From Anoxybacillus flavithermus (GTDB lineage Bacteria; Bacillota; Bacilli; Bacillales; Anoxybacillaceae), in contig NZ_PEDM01000021.1 of NCBI RefSeq assembly GCF_002742685.1, forward strand, positions 1 to 47,101: a stretch of DNA of 47,101 nt, in the 5' to 3' direction. How positions within the stretch are numbered: position 1 is the first letter of the stretch; each line of letters begins with the position of its first letter. The position numbers and the translations under genes were made by a program. Below are positions 1 through 8,037 of this stretch, one piece after another. Under the pieces are notes generated by a model, which saw nothing but the letters and a program-made list of their open reading frames with translations, ran no database searches and was not told the origin of the DNA.

Positions 1-480
1 GATTACCAAGCGATTCAAAAAACATGGTTTGTCAAAGGAAAACAACGAATCATTCCGACATTTGGAAAACATCAAGGGCTGAAGCTGATTGGCACGTTGA
101 ACTACGAAACAGGGGAAGTGTTTTGCATCGAAGAAGAACGCTATGACGCAGAAACATTTCTTCGGTTTCTTCAACTTGTGTTAGAACGCTATCCGACAGG
201 CAAAATGGTGATCATTTTAGATAACGCTCGAATTCACCATGCCAAACTCATTCAGCCATTTTTAAAAGAACACGAAGATCGGTTAGAGCTCGTCTTTTTG
301 CCACCATACAGTCCGCAATTGAACTTGATTGAAGGGCTATGGAAATGGCTGAAATCAGACGTGATTTACAACGTGTTCTATTCGAGTGTGCAAGAAATTA
401 GAAAGAATGTCCAAGCCTTTATTCAGCGAATCAACCAGAAACCAGAACAAACGATCGATCGTTTGTGTGTTCAGTTGTAA
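1..480 (+). CDS. IS630-family transposase, 3' part (5' end outside window)
   Basis: The reading frame is open from base 1, so the gene begins left of the window; the first TTG at 97 is internal. About 159 codons remain. The visible DDE-fold signatures are LDNARIHHA (second catalytic Asp followed by His-rich residues) and LPPYSPQLNLIEGLWKWLK (catalytic Glu), typical of IS630/Tc1-mariner-like transposases. These enzymes cut and paste the element into TA dinucleotides. The stop at 478-480 is followed within 20-30 bases by a TATATA run, after which a different transposase resumes in frame, so this IS appears to sit inside another element. The first catalytic Asp and the N-terminal helix-turn-helix lie outside the window, so intactness cannot be judged. 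Confidence 0.9.
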   Translation, partial: DYQAIQKTWFVKGKQRIIPTFGKHQGLKLIGTLNYETGEVFCIEEERYDAETFLRFLQLVLERYPTGKMVIILDNARIHHAKLIQPFLKEHEDRLELVFLPPYSPQLNLIEGLWKWLKSDVIYNVFYSSVQEIRKNVQAFIQRINQKPEQTIDRLCVQL

Positions 481-510
481 ATCTTTAATTCAACTTATAT
501 ATATATATAT

Positions 511-1380
511 CGTTTATTAAAAAAATACAACCTAGTGGGGAAAGAAATTTCCCCGATGCCTGAACGAAAACGGTTTGCGTACGATCGAGTTAACGAGTTA
601 TGGCAAGGGGATTTGTCCCATGACCCGGTGATTCGAGAGAATGGAAAGGCGCAAAAAACGTTTCTGATCGCCTACATCGATGATTGTTCACGGGTCGTGC
701 CGTATGCCCAGTTTTTCTCTCCCGAGAAATTTGACGGGTTGCGCATCGTGACAAAAGAAGCGTTCCTGCGGTACGGGACACCGAAGCGCATCTACTCGGA
801 TAACGGCAAAATTTATCGATCGGAGACCCTACAATATGCTTGCGCAGAATTAGGAATCACGCTCATTCATACGCAGCCATATGATCCACAAAGCAAAGGG
901 AAAATCGAGCGATTTTTCCGGACGGTGCAAACTCGGTTTTACCCGTTGTTGGAGATGGAGCGAGCGACGTCGCTTCAAGAGCTGAACGAACGCTTCTGGA
1001 AGTGGCTCGAAGAAGACTACCACCGGAAGCCCCATGCGTCACTAGAAGGAAAAACGCCACATGAAGTGTTTCAATCGCAAGTGCACATGGTATCGTTCGT
1101 GGAGGATGCGACTTGGCTGGACACGATTTTTTTGAAACGGGAGTTTCGCAAAGTGAAGGCGGATGGGACGATTACGCTAAACAAACAGCTGTATGAGGTT
1201 CCGCCTCGGTTTATCGGACAATCCGTGGAAATTCGGTATGATGAGCAAGGGGTGTATGTATACGAAGACGGCAAAGAAGCAGCGAAAGCGACACTGGTGC
1301 GCATGCACGATAATGCCCACGTGAAACGACATCGATCGCCGTTTGCGGGGCTAGGAAAGGGGGCAGGAACGGATGTATAA
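511..1380 (+). pseudogene. rve-type (IS481/TniA-like) transposase, 5'-truncated by IS630 insertion
   Basis: A GTG at 535 could start a 281-residue protein, but the same frame runs upstream without a stop to the TA run and reads RLLKKYNLVGKEI, which looks like the inside of a transposase helix-turn-helix region. I therefore treat the gene as decapitated. The integrase core is complete: Asp in YIDDCSR, Asp in YSDNGKIY and Glu in GKIERFFRT form the DDE triad. The C-terminus (about residues 205-265 from 535) is a beta-rich segment like the Mu-transposase C-terminal barrel. The gene overlaps the ATPase gene by 8 nt, as in two-gene transposition modules. Loss of the N-terminal DNA-binding domain should inactivate it. 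A short active version starting at 535 is possible but unlikely. Confidence 0.8.
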
Positions 1381-2173
1381 AACGTTCTACTCGCTTTCTC
1401 GAGAGCCGTTTTCGAAAGACACCAACCCGTCGGAAGCGTATCGAGGGACTTCTTACGAAGAGGCCTTACACGCGTTGGATTACGTGAAACGAACGAAAGG
1501 AATCGGTCTACTGACAGGAGAGCCGGGGGCGGGGAAAACGTTCGCCCTTCGGACGTTCAAAGAATCGTTGAATCCTTCGTTGTATCACGTCGTGTATTTC
1601 CCGTTATCCACGGGCGGGGTGATGGATTTTTATCGAGGATTAGCCTTAGGGTTAGGCGAGGAACCGAAATACCGCAAAGTGGACTTGTTTTACCAAATTC
1701 AACAAGGAATCGAACGAATGTATCAGGAACGTCGAATCACTCCAGTGATTCTGCTAGATGAAATGCATCTTGCGAAAGATGCGTTTTTGCAAGATATCGC
1801 CATTCTGTTTCATTTTCACATGGACTCCACGAATCCGTTCGTGTTGATTTTGGCAGGACTGCCACACTTACAGATACGGTTGCGCTTGAATCACCATCGT
1901 CCGCTTCAACAACGCATCATCATGCGATATCGGATGGGAGCGCTCCCGAAAGAAGAAGTGGCCGCGTACATTGAGCAGCGAATGAAGCAAGCAGGAGCGA
2001 AACACTCGATTTTTACCCCTGCGGCTTTAGAGGCGATCGCCCTACAGTCGCAAGGATGGCCACGAGTCATCAATACGTTAACGACGACGTGCCTTTTATA
2101 CGGCTACCAGCTAAAAAAGGACGTGATTGACGAAGAAATTGTTCGAATGGCGGTGGAGGAAACAGGAGCATAA
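1373..2173 (+). CDS. AAA+ ATPase of the transposase module (ExeA/TniB-like)
   Basis: This 266-residue AAA+ ATPase has Walker A TGEPGAGKT (about residues 45-53) and Walker B VILLDEMH (about 124-131), followed by a C-terminal helical region with the arrangement of ExeA/TniB/IstB-like target-selection ATPases. Such proteins act with an rve transposase to choose the target or hold the complex. The ATG at 1373 follows a GGAAAGGGGG ribosome site and lies 8 nt inside the transposase gene, which shows translational coupling. The gene itself looks intact, but its partner has lost its N-terminus, so it may be an orphan. It could also be annotated as ExeA family because of sequence resemblance; a secretion role is not supported by context. 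Confidence 0.85.
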   Translation: MYKTFYSLSREPFSKDTNPSEAYRGTSYEEALHALDYVKRTKGIGLLTGEPGAGKTFALRTFKESLNPSLYHVVYFPLSTGGVMDFYRGLALGLGEEPKYRKVDLFYQIQQGIERMYQERRITPVILLDEMHLAKDAFLQDIAILFHFHMDSTNPFVLILAGLPHLQIRLRLNHHRPLQQRIIMRYRMGALPKEEVAAYIEQRMKQAGAKHSIFTPAALEAIALQSQGWPRVINTLTTTCLLYGYQLKKDVIDEEIVRMAVEETGA

Positions 2174-2178
2174 GGAAA

Positions 2179-2208
2179 GGGGCCGAACGGCTCCTCTTCT
2201 TTTTCTGA
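2179..2208 (+). terminator. Terminator of transposase/ATPase module
   Basis: GGGGCC pairs with GGCTCC (one G-T pair) around a GAAC loop directly after the ATPase stop, followed by a pyrimidine tract rich in T. This fits an intrinsic terminator. Confidence 0.65.
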
Positions 2209-2317
2209 TTTTCGTCTGAGATAATGTGCAAAGGATCGGAAAAAGCGTGCAAAATCGGAGAGAATTCGCAAACATTTTGCGCGGTATTTCCGATTTTCAT
2301 CCAAAATAATTTGAAAA
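2206..2317. repeat. Pair of ~27-bp direct repeats at the presumed transposon right end
   Basis: Bases 2206-2232 and 2291-2317 match at 20 of 27 positions (shared core GATTTTC, then ATAAT, then AAA), about 85 bp apart. Shorter related pieces (GTGCAAA, ATCGG, AGCGTGC) recur between and after them. Repeated transposase-binding sites at the end of an rve/ATPase element (as in Tn7- and Tn5053-like elements) are the likeliest explanation. The left end is outside the window, so the element border is not proven. Confidence 0.5.
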
Positions 2318-2347
2318 AGTAGTTCTGAAATAGCGTGCTAATTTACA

Positions 2348-2402
2348 ATGTGCAGTTGTGTCGGCTCATCTGTGATTTCTTTTGCGAGTCCAATCGTTTT
2401 TT
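2348..2402 (-). pseudogene. 55-bp relic of an Rpn-family nuclease gene
   Basis: These 55 bases match 14725-14779, inside the full-length Rpn-family gene of this window, with one mismatch. The minus strand reads KTIGLAKEITDEPTQLH, against KTIGLAKEVTDEPTQLH in the intact gene. Similarity stops abruptly at both ends. It is a fragment of a second copy left beside the transposon end. Confidence 0.8.
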
Positions 2403-2518
2403 TAACTGAAATATTTTTTGTGAGAGGTTTTTAGAGAATGTGATGTCGTGTTAAATGGGTATATTTTTCTTTTAAGTTAATATTGATATTTTATTGATAA
2501 TTTTATGTCAAAAAAGTA

Positions 2519-2546
2519 TTGATTTTTTTTTTTTTTTTGTTATAGT
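2519..2546 (+). promoter_or_regulatory. Possible sigma-A promoter, distal
   Basis: TTGATT (2519-2524) and TATAGT (2541-2546) are separated by 16 nt, most of it a T run. A start near 2553 would give a 5' leader of about 360 nt before the aminotransferase gene. Confidence 0.45.
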
Positions 2547-2833
2547 TTTACATGTATGAAAATTAAATTATTTCAAACAAATTCAAAAAAAGGGGTGGTT
2601 TTTATTTGTTGTAAAAACATGTGTCAGTGGAGAGTGTTATAAAAAATCAAATACAATTTTTGGTGAAGAACCATATTATAACATCAATTTCCTTTTTAAG
2701 GGGTTTAAGAAAATTGTGTGTTTGTATATCGTTTAGAGTATCTGAGCTATACGAAAAACAAACGATGTAACAAAATTTCCTTTTTCAAGAAGGGATGAGG
2801 GATAACAAGAGTGTAATAGAATTATTGATTTAA

Positions 2834-2890
2834 TTGATAGTTTCTTATTGGTTGACATTCAAATCATTTATAATCTTTGTCAACTATCAA
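2834..2890 (+). promoter_or_regulatory. Operator-like interrupted inverted repeat around a TATAAT box
   Basis: GTTGACA (2851-2857) and TGTCAAC (2878-2884) are perfect inverted repeats 20 nt apart. TTGATAG (2834-2840) and CTATCAA (2884-2890) form an outer pair. TATAAT (2869-2874) lies between the inner arms. The TTGACA at 2852 is only 11 nt from TATAAT, so it is not a usable -35 box; a weaker TTATTG at 2845 has an 18-nt spacer. It may be a repressor site or, in a longer transcript, a hairpin just upstream of the ribosome site. Confidence 0.45.
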
Positions 2891-2915
2891 GTAAGTGACA
2901 ATGAGGTGATAAAAT

Positions 2916-4214
2916 ATGGGGAACATTGATGTTAAGAGTTTTACTTCGTTAGAAACAGCCGACGCAGAGGCTCTCTATTACCCAGTTTCCAATATTAAAA
3001 TGATCAAGGGGGAGGGTATATACCTATATGACAAAGAAGGAAGACAGTATATAGACTGTGCATCTGCAACATTTAATCTTAGCCTCGGATACGGGCACCC
3101 GGCAGTTATTCGGGCAATCAAGGAACAAGCTGAACAACTTGTTCACGTAACATCATCGTTCCAAACCGAACCAATCAATCAACTCGCTCATAGACTTGTA
3201 GAACTTTCTCCGAAGCGTTTGACCAAAGTTCATCTAAAAGTTTCTGGTGGATCCGTCGCCAATGAAGGCGCCATAAAGATGGCCCAGCGTGCTACTGGTC
3301 GCAGAGATATTATCACACTTTTTCGTAGCCATGTAGGGCAAACAATGATGACGGCGTATCTCTCGGGAAATGCCTTCCGTAAAGAAAATTTCGCGCTAGC
3401 TCTTCCAGGCGGACTCCATGTTCCTGATCCATACTGTTATCGATGCTTCTATGGACAGCACCCTTCCTCATGTAATTTTATGTGTGTCCGTAGGTTAGAA
3501 GATTTTCTTGAATTTGCAAGCAGCGGAAGCGTAGCTGCAATCCTTGTTGAACCAATATCAGGAAATGGTGGGAATATTGTTCCACCTGATGGATACTTCC
3601 AAAGGCTTCGTGAGTTTTGTGATAAACATGACATTAAACTGATTTTCGATGAAATTCAGACAGGAATAGGACGAACTGGGCGGATGTTCGCAGCTGAACA
3701 CTTCGGTGTTGAGCCAGATGCAATTACAGTTGCTAAGGGATTAGGTGGATCAGGTGCTCAGGTTGCTGCAATCTTGGCTAGCGACGAACTGGGCGGATTA
3801 GCTCCTCATGAACATTCATTCACCTATGGGGGGAACGTACTTGCGGCTGCTGCAGCTTTGGCGACCCTTGAAGTGATTTCCGAACCTGCATTTCTGGAAA
3901 ACGTACGAGTAACAGGAGCATATATCTTGTCAAGGTTGGAAGACATAAAAAGCAAATATCTGTTTGTTGGAGATGTTCGTGGAGTGGGCTTAATGATTGG
4001 TGTAGAGATTATCGATGCAGATGGTAAACCGAACACAAAACTGACCAATTGGCTAGCTAATAAGGCAATGGAGTTTGGTCTCATTCTTCGAACCTCAAGA
4101 TATGGTTACGGAAACGTTCTTAAGATTCGTCCTCCTCTTATTCTTACCTTAGAAGAGGCGGAGCTTATTTGTACCCGATTTGAGACTCTATTAAGGGAAG
4201 TGATGCCTATATGA
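2916..4214 (+). CDS. Class III PLP-dependent aminotransferase (island gene 1)
   Basis: This 432-residue protein has the full class III (ornithine/GABA aminotransferase-like) fold: the substrate and PLP region near residues 110-145, the PLP-nitrogen Asp in IFDEIQTG (Asp245) and the Schiff-base Lys in TVAKGLGG (Lys274). Residues 174-190 contain a Cys-rich DPYCYRC...SCNFMC segment found in some aspartate-aminotransferase-family class III members; metal binding is possible but not shown. It would move an amino group between an amino donor and an aldehyde or ketone. The start follows GAGGTGAT at good spacing. It is the first gene of an operon and overlaps the next by 4 nt. The substrate is unknown; a role in making an unusual amino acid is inferred from the neighbours. 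Confidence 0.9.
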   Translation: MGNIDVKSFTSLETADAEALYYPVSNIKMIKGEGIYLYDKEGRQYIDCASATFNLSLGYGHPAVIRAIKEQAEQLVHVTSSFQTEPINQLAHRLVELSPKRLTKVHLKVSGGSVANEGAIKMAQRATGRRDIITLFRSHVGQTMMTAYLSGNAFRKENFALALPGGLHVPDPYCYRCFYGQHPSSCNFMCVRRLEDFLEFASSGSVAAILVEPISGNGGNIVPPDGYFQRLREFCDKHDIKLIFDEIQTGIGRTGRMFAAEHFGVEPDAITVAKGLGGSGAQVAAILASDELGGLAPHEHSFTYGGNVLAAAAALATLEVISEPAFLENVRVTGAYILSRLEDIKSKYLFVGDVRGVGLMIGVEIIDADGKPNTKLTNWLANKAMEFGLILRTSRYGYGNVLKIRPPLILTLEEAELICTRFETLLREVMPI

Positions 4215-5488
4215 CGACTGTAAAATTTAATTATTTATCTGATAACAATCTCACTCCGAAAAGAATAAATTGGGACCTTGCTATCATTGGGGGTGGGTTT
4301 CGAACAACAACGTTCCTTGCCTCTGCTCCAGAGCTCCTAAAATACCGTATCACAATTGTTGAGCGTGGTAATGTTATAGGTCCCGGAGCATTTAGCGATT
4401 ATACAATTACAACCTCCTCTACAGGTTCGAGTCTCTTCAAAGCATTAAGCTACCATGGTTCTTTTGCAGTGCTCCGGAATAATTCAAAGGTAACCTCTGT
4501 AGCTAAGTGCCAAAATCCGATCCGAACAGAAGATCTTTCTACTGCACTTCTTGAAGTTGGATCAGTAATCTCAGATAAGTTGGGAGATACAGCAATTCGA
4601 TTGAACTCAAATGTCAACAAGATAGAATTAGACTCTGATAAAGGACCTGTGACTCTTCATATAAATGGGGGGGATATCATACATGCGAGACACGTTATTC
4701 TTGCCACTGGCAGACGTGAACGACCGCACGTTGAACTTGAAGCATGGCGGGATAAGGTAATGTTATCGAGCTCAGTAATAAGCTTAAGTAAACGAAAACT
4801 TCTAGAGAATAAGATTCTGTCCTTAGGAGGACGTCCTATTGTAATTGTAGGATGCTCACACAGCGCAATGTCAGCATTACAGATTCTTTTAGAGGTGACA
4901 AATCAACTAGAGCGCTATCACTCTGAATACCGTCGCCCTCCGATTTTCGTCATACAGCGTAGTTTGGCTCGACTGATGTACGAAAACCAAGAACAAGCAC
5001 GGAAAGAACAGGTGCTAGGCCGTGAACAATTGTTTGATCCTAATCAAGATATTTGTCCAGACACCGGTATTGTTTTTCGTGATTCAGGACTTAGACATAA
5101 GTCAAAGGAGCTCTATTGTAATTTGTGGTCTGGTAAAATACCAAATGCACATATTGTTAGGGTTAAAGTTATTCGCGAAGCATCGGACCTTCTGGACAGT
5201 TCAGGGCTTGTAGTACAGGCACTCGGATACAAAGGAGAAGCACCCGACATTTTAGTGTCTGGTAAGCTAGTTCGACCGTCATCGTCAAATGAACGACTAT
5301 GGGCTGATGAAGACGGTGCTGCGTTGATTGGGGGGCACAGGTACGAAAACCTTTCAATATTGAGAATAGAACCTACGCCGCCTCATCGTAAAGACAATTC
5401 AGCTTACGGAAAAAATCTTTACCGACTTTTATCCTCCAGATTAGAGCACCTGCTTTCGGAGTCTATAGAAAGTGAGGCAAACCTATGA
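4211..5488 (+). CDS. FAD/NAD(P)-binding oxidoreductase, possible N-monooxygenase (island gene 2)
   Basis: This 425-residue flavoprotein has two dinucleotide-binding motifs: LAIIGGGFRTT (about residues 24-33) for FAD and IVIVGCSHSAMSAL (about 210-223) for NAD(P)H, with HVILATGRRERP between them. The two-Rossmann arrangement resembles class B flavin monooxygenases, including amine N-hydroxylases, but the FxGxxxHxxxW/P fingerprint is not visible. Hydroxylation of an amine is therefore only one possibility; amine or alcohol oxidation is another. Overlaps of 4 nt with both neighbours tie it to the aminotransferase and kinase genes. I do not recognise a characterised homologue. Confidence 0.8.
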   Translation: MTTVKFNYLSDNNLTPKRINWDLAIIGGGFRTTTFLASAPELLKYRITIVERGNVIGPGAFSDYTITTSSTGSSLFKALSYHGSFAVLRNNSKVTSVAKCQNPIRTEDLSTALLEVGSVISDKLGDTAIRLNSNVNKIELDSDKGPVTLHINGGDIIHARHVILATGRRERPHVELEAWRDKVMLSSSVISLSKRKLLENKILSLGGRPIVIVGCSHSAMSALQILLEVTNQLERYHSEYRRPPIFVIQRSLARLMYENQEQARKEQVLGREQLFDPNQDICPDTGIVFRDSGLRHKSKELYCNLWSGKIPNAHIVRVKVIREASDLLDSSGLVVQALGYKGEAPDILVSGKLVRPSSSNERLWADEDGAALIGGHRYENLSILRIEPTPPHRKDNSAYGKNLYRLLSSRLEHLLSESIESEANL

Positions 5489-6189
5489 GCAGTGAAACAC
5501 GTCAAAATCTAATCAAAAATCTCTGCTCTCTTATTACTCTAAAGCGATTAGGTGACAAACCTCTTATTGTGGGTATTACTGGAATGGATACCTCGGGGAA
5601 AACACAGTTAACGGCTGAACTAGACAATTTTTTGAAAAACAAGAACATACCAGTACAAACGATTCACGTTGATGATTTCCATAATCCAAAATCCATACGT
5701 TATGCATCCGATCTCCCTGAGCCTGAGCAATACTACGAACGAAGTATCGACTTCAATCGACTTGTCCATGAAGTGTTGCTACCAATAAGGAGGCGGGGAC
5801 AAATCGATATCACACTGACCCATCTTGAACTTCTATCGGACACATGGTCACTGCAAAGGCGTTACAACGTGACCCCGAACACTATTGTTTTACTTGAGGG
5901 TGTATTTCTCTTTCGACAAGAGACCCGTCCTTTAATTGATTTCTTTGTATATCTTCATGTTAGCGAGGAGGTTATAATCCAACGTGCTCGGTTACGTGAT
6001 GTACCGACACAAGGTGATGAAGTAATACGTAAGTACTATACAAAGTACTTACCTGCCCAACGCAAATACTTAAAAAAATTTCGTCCCGACTTGTTTGCTG
6101 ACGTCGTTATTGACAACACTGACTGGGTAAATCCTAAAATCCTTGTTTGGCCAAAGAACTTTCCATCGGAGGTCCACGATGCAAACTAG
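5485..6189 (+). CDS. Uridine-kinase-like P-loop kinase (island gene 3)
   Basis: This 234-residue P-loop protein carries Walker A GMDTSGKT (residues 33-40), the IHVDDFHNP segment that holds the catalytic Asp in uridine/phosphoribulokinase-like kinases, and an Arg-rich lid region (IIQRARLRD). Uridine kinases phosphorylate a hydroxyl of a nucleoside. Here the setting suggests phosphorylation of a pathway intermediate or product. It overlaps the flavoprotein gene by 4 nt and the HAD gene by 11 nt. The adjacent phosphatase-like gene suggests a phosphorylation/dephosphorylation pair. The substrate is unknown; salvage of uridine is unlikely in this context. Confidence 0.8.
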   Translation: MSSETRQNLIKNLCSLITLKRLGDKPLIVGITGMDTSGKTQLTAELDNFLKNKNIPVQTIHVDDFHNPKSIRYASDLPEPEQYYERSIDFNRLVHEVLLPIRRRGQIDITLTHLELLSDTWSLQRRYNVTPNTIVLLEGVFLFRQETRPLIDFFVYLHVSEEVIIQRARLRDVPTQGDEVIRKYYTKYLPAQRKYLKKFRPDLFADVVIDNTDWVNPKILVWPKNFPSEVHDAN

Positions 6190-6844
6190 TAAGATATCTG
6201 CAGTTATTTTCGATCTTTGGAACACGCTTGTCCCTATGAGCAATCAAGTTAAGCAACAAGCATTTAAGGAGATATCACGAGCACTAGGTTTTGATCCAGA
6301 AGTACTTGAGGAACCCTGGAAAGAAACACGCTCTCGGAGAGAAACCAGCAATTTATCGGAATACTTTTACTGGCTTCGACGAGAACTTAATTCAAATTGG
6401 TCTGATGAGAATATCTTAAAGGCTATGCGAGTCCGTAAACGTATTCATGGATCAGCCTTTCAAACACCATATATAGACGCTGGCAATGTATTAAAGACGT
6501 TGAAAGTACATGGTTTTCGAACTGCTATAGTGTCAAACTGTAGTAGTGATGTGCGCGAGATGATATCATCCTCTATGCTCGAGCCACTAATCGATGTAGT
6601 AGTACTTTCTTCAGATATCGGCATCATGAAGCCAGATGTACGGATTTATATACATGCTGCTTCGGAGCTTGGAATACCGTGTTCCCAATGTGTCTATGTT
6701 GGAGATGGAAACGACAACGAACTTGAAGGTGCAGCAAAAGCTGGAATGCATCCTATATTGATTGATAGAGGTGATGGACGACGATGGAACGGAACTCACG
6801 TTAAAACCCTATCGGCTGTGTTAAAGGAGGTTGGGGTAAATTGA
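6179..6844 (+). CDS. HAD-superfamily hydrolase (island gene 4)
   Basis: This 221-residue protein starts at the ATG after GGAGG (6169-6173); a longer frame from 6143 has no ribosome site. HAD motifs are VIFDLWNTL (nucleophile Asp12), IVSNCSS (motif II), KPDVRIY (motif III Lys) and YVGDGNDNELEGA (motif IV). The usual second Asp of DxD is Trp14, as in some dehalogenase-like HADs and phosphatases, so the general acid is replaced or absent. It probably removes a phosphate from a pathway intermediate, possibly one made by the kinase upstream. It overlaps the next gene by 4 nt (TTGA). Confidence 0.85.
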   Translation: MQTSKISAVIFDLWNTLVPMSNQVKQQAFKEISRALGFDPEVLEEPWKETRSRRETSNLSEYFYWLRRELNSNWSDENILKAMRVRKRIHGSAFQTPYIDAGNVLKTLKVHGFRTAIVSNCSSDVREMISSSMLEPLIDVVVLSSDIGIMKPDVRIYIHAASELGIPCSQCVYVGDGNDNELEGAAKAGMHPILIDRGDGRRWNGTHVKTLSAVLKEVGVN

Positions 6845-8037
6845 GTTTTGATTTTGTTCTCTCAAAAAATAGGTTTAATGAATGTCACTACCAGCATAAT
6901 GTTAGATTAGTATCTTCACTTGAAAGTATTTCAGAAACAGAACTCATGCCTCTTACTGAAGGGCGCACTTTTTATGTAAGTCGACCGTGGCTCCTTGCGA
7001 TTGAACGGCTGCGTGGAGGTGGCACTACATACGTCGTCTCTCGAGACAAGGAAGGGAGACTACTGGGGGTTTTACCGATTTATGGAGGGGAACCTAGTGC
7101 ACGTGGTTTCTATGAACCATACAACCGCTTCTTAGTTCGTTCTGGAGGAATATTTAATAGAAATGATTGGTCACCAACTCTTATTATTGGCTCCCGTGCT
7201 GCTTACTCTTGCGAGTTTCTCGTAGCAAATTTCCTTGATGCTAAGGAGAAAGCTTATGTACTGACAAGCATGATTGAGGTTGCTAAAGATTACGCCAAAG
7301 AATATGGTGCTGCTTCAATATCTGCTCTTTACATTAATGAGCGTGGTCGTAAGCAACTAGAGGAGGTTATCACCGAGGATACCAATTTTGTCGTTGCTGG
7401 CGCGAACGCTATTCTAGATATACGATGGAATAATTTTGAGGATTACTTAGCGAGTATGAAGGGGGGCAATCGTCGCGAGATACGTCGTGAGATACGTGTT
7501 TTCTCCTCTCAAGGGTACCGCATCTTATCAAGCAAGCTTGCTGACTCAATTGATACCTTAGCGGAACTATTCGCACATCACGAACGAAAATATGGTCATA
7601 ATACTTCGCCTCAAAGCGAAGCAAAAGAGCTCAGAACACTAGCTGACACTGCGAATGACTACAGTCATGTTCTTATTCTTGAACATGCAGGTCGCGCTAT
7701 TGGCGGTATCCTACTCTTCTTATGGGAAGACACAGTTTACGCACGAAGTGTTGGAGTTGGGGTAAAAGGGAACGCATTCGAGTACTTTAACTTGACATAC
7801 TACGAAATAATCCGTTTTGCTATTGAAAACGGTTATAATCATATTGACTATGGGATGGCAACCTATCGGGCAAAGCTCTCAAGGGGAGCACGTCTGGAAC
7901 CCCTCTGGGGATTAATTCATTCTAAATCAGCATCATCCCCATTCCTTGATTCAAAATTCGTTGCTTGGAATCGTCTTCGACAAGAAGCTATTAATCTTAG
8001 TGATGCAACATTATTAGAAAGGAGACAAATTCCATGA
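6841..8037 (+). CDS. FemAB-like GNAT-superfamily acyl/aminoacyl transferase (island gene 5)
   Basis: This 398-residue protein resembles the FemAB-like/peptidoglycan-biosynthesis GNAT group (PF04339/PF13480 type). The Arg-rich LASMKGGNRREIRREIR helix (about residues 203-219) and the segment EYFNLTYYEIIRFAIENGY followed by a Gly/Lys/Arg-rich stretch match that group. FemAB proteins proper move amino acids from aminoacyl-tRNA to an amine; PF04339/PF13480 members use acyl donors that are mostly unknown. The TTG start overlaps the HAD stop by 4 nt, so it is translationally coupled. Together with the synthetase-like gene downstream it could form a tRNA-dependent acyl transfer step. That is an inference; a CoA-dependent acetyltransferase is the plain alternative. 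Confidence 0.7.
   Translation: MSFDFVLSKNRFNECHYQHNVRLVSSLESISETELMPLTEGRTFYVSRPWLLAIERLRGGGTTYVVSRDKEGRLLGVLPIYGGEPSARGFYEPYNRFLVRSGGIFNRNDWSPTLIIGSRAAYSCEFLVANFLDAKEKAYVLTSMIEVAKDYAKEYGAASISALYINERGRKQLEEVITEDTNFVVAGANAILDIRWNNFEDYLASMKGGNRREIRREIRVFSSQGYRILSSKLADSIDTLAELFAHHERKYGHNTSPQSEAKELRTLADTANDYSHVLILEHAGRAIGGILLFLWEDTVYARSVGVGVKGNAFEYFNLTYYEIIRFAIENGYNHIDYGMATYRAKLSRGARLEPLWGLIHSKSASSPFLDSKFVAWNRLRQEAINLSDATLLERRQIP

Larger units (their letters stand above)
2403..2915. other. AT-rich non-coding region upstream of the biosynthetic island
   Basis: About 510 bases hold no convincing gene. They contain a long T run (2523-2538), a possible sigma-A promoter near 2519-2546, a start-less open frame to about 2733, and an inverted-repeat region next to the first island gene. 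I see no T-box (no TGGNACCGCG-type motif) and no recognisable riboswitch. Confidence 0.6.

Noticed and set aside
2556-2642. A 28-codon ORF (starts MKIKLF, three Cys) in the island leader
   Set aside because: Its ATG lies only a few bases after the predicted transcription start and has no ribosome site. A precursor peptide cannot be supported.
2560-2733. A 57-codon open frame in the leader
   Set aside because: It contains no ATG, GTG or TTG with a ribosome site in its first 50 codons; probably chance.
2403-2915. T-box riboswitch for the synthetase-containing operon
   Set aside because: No TGGNACC-type antiterminator sequence, specifier stem or terminator is visible.
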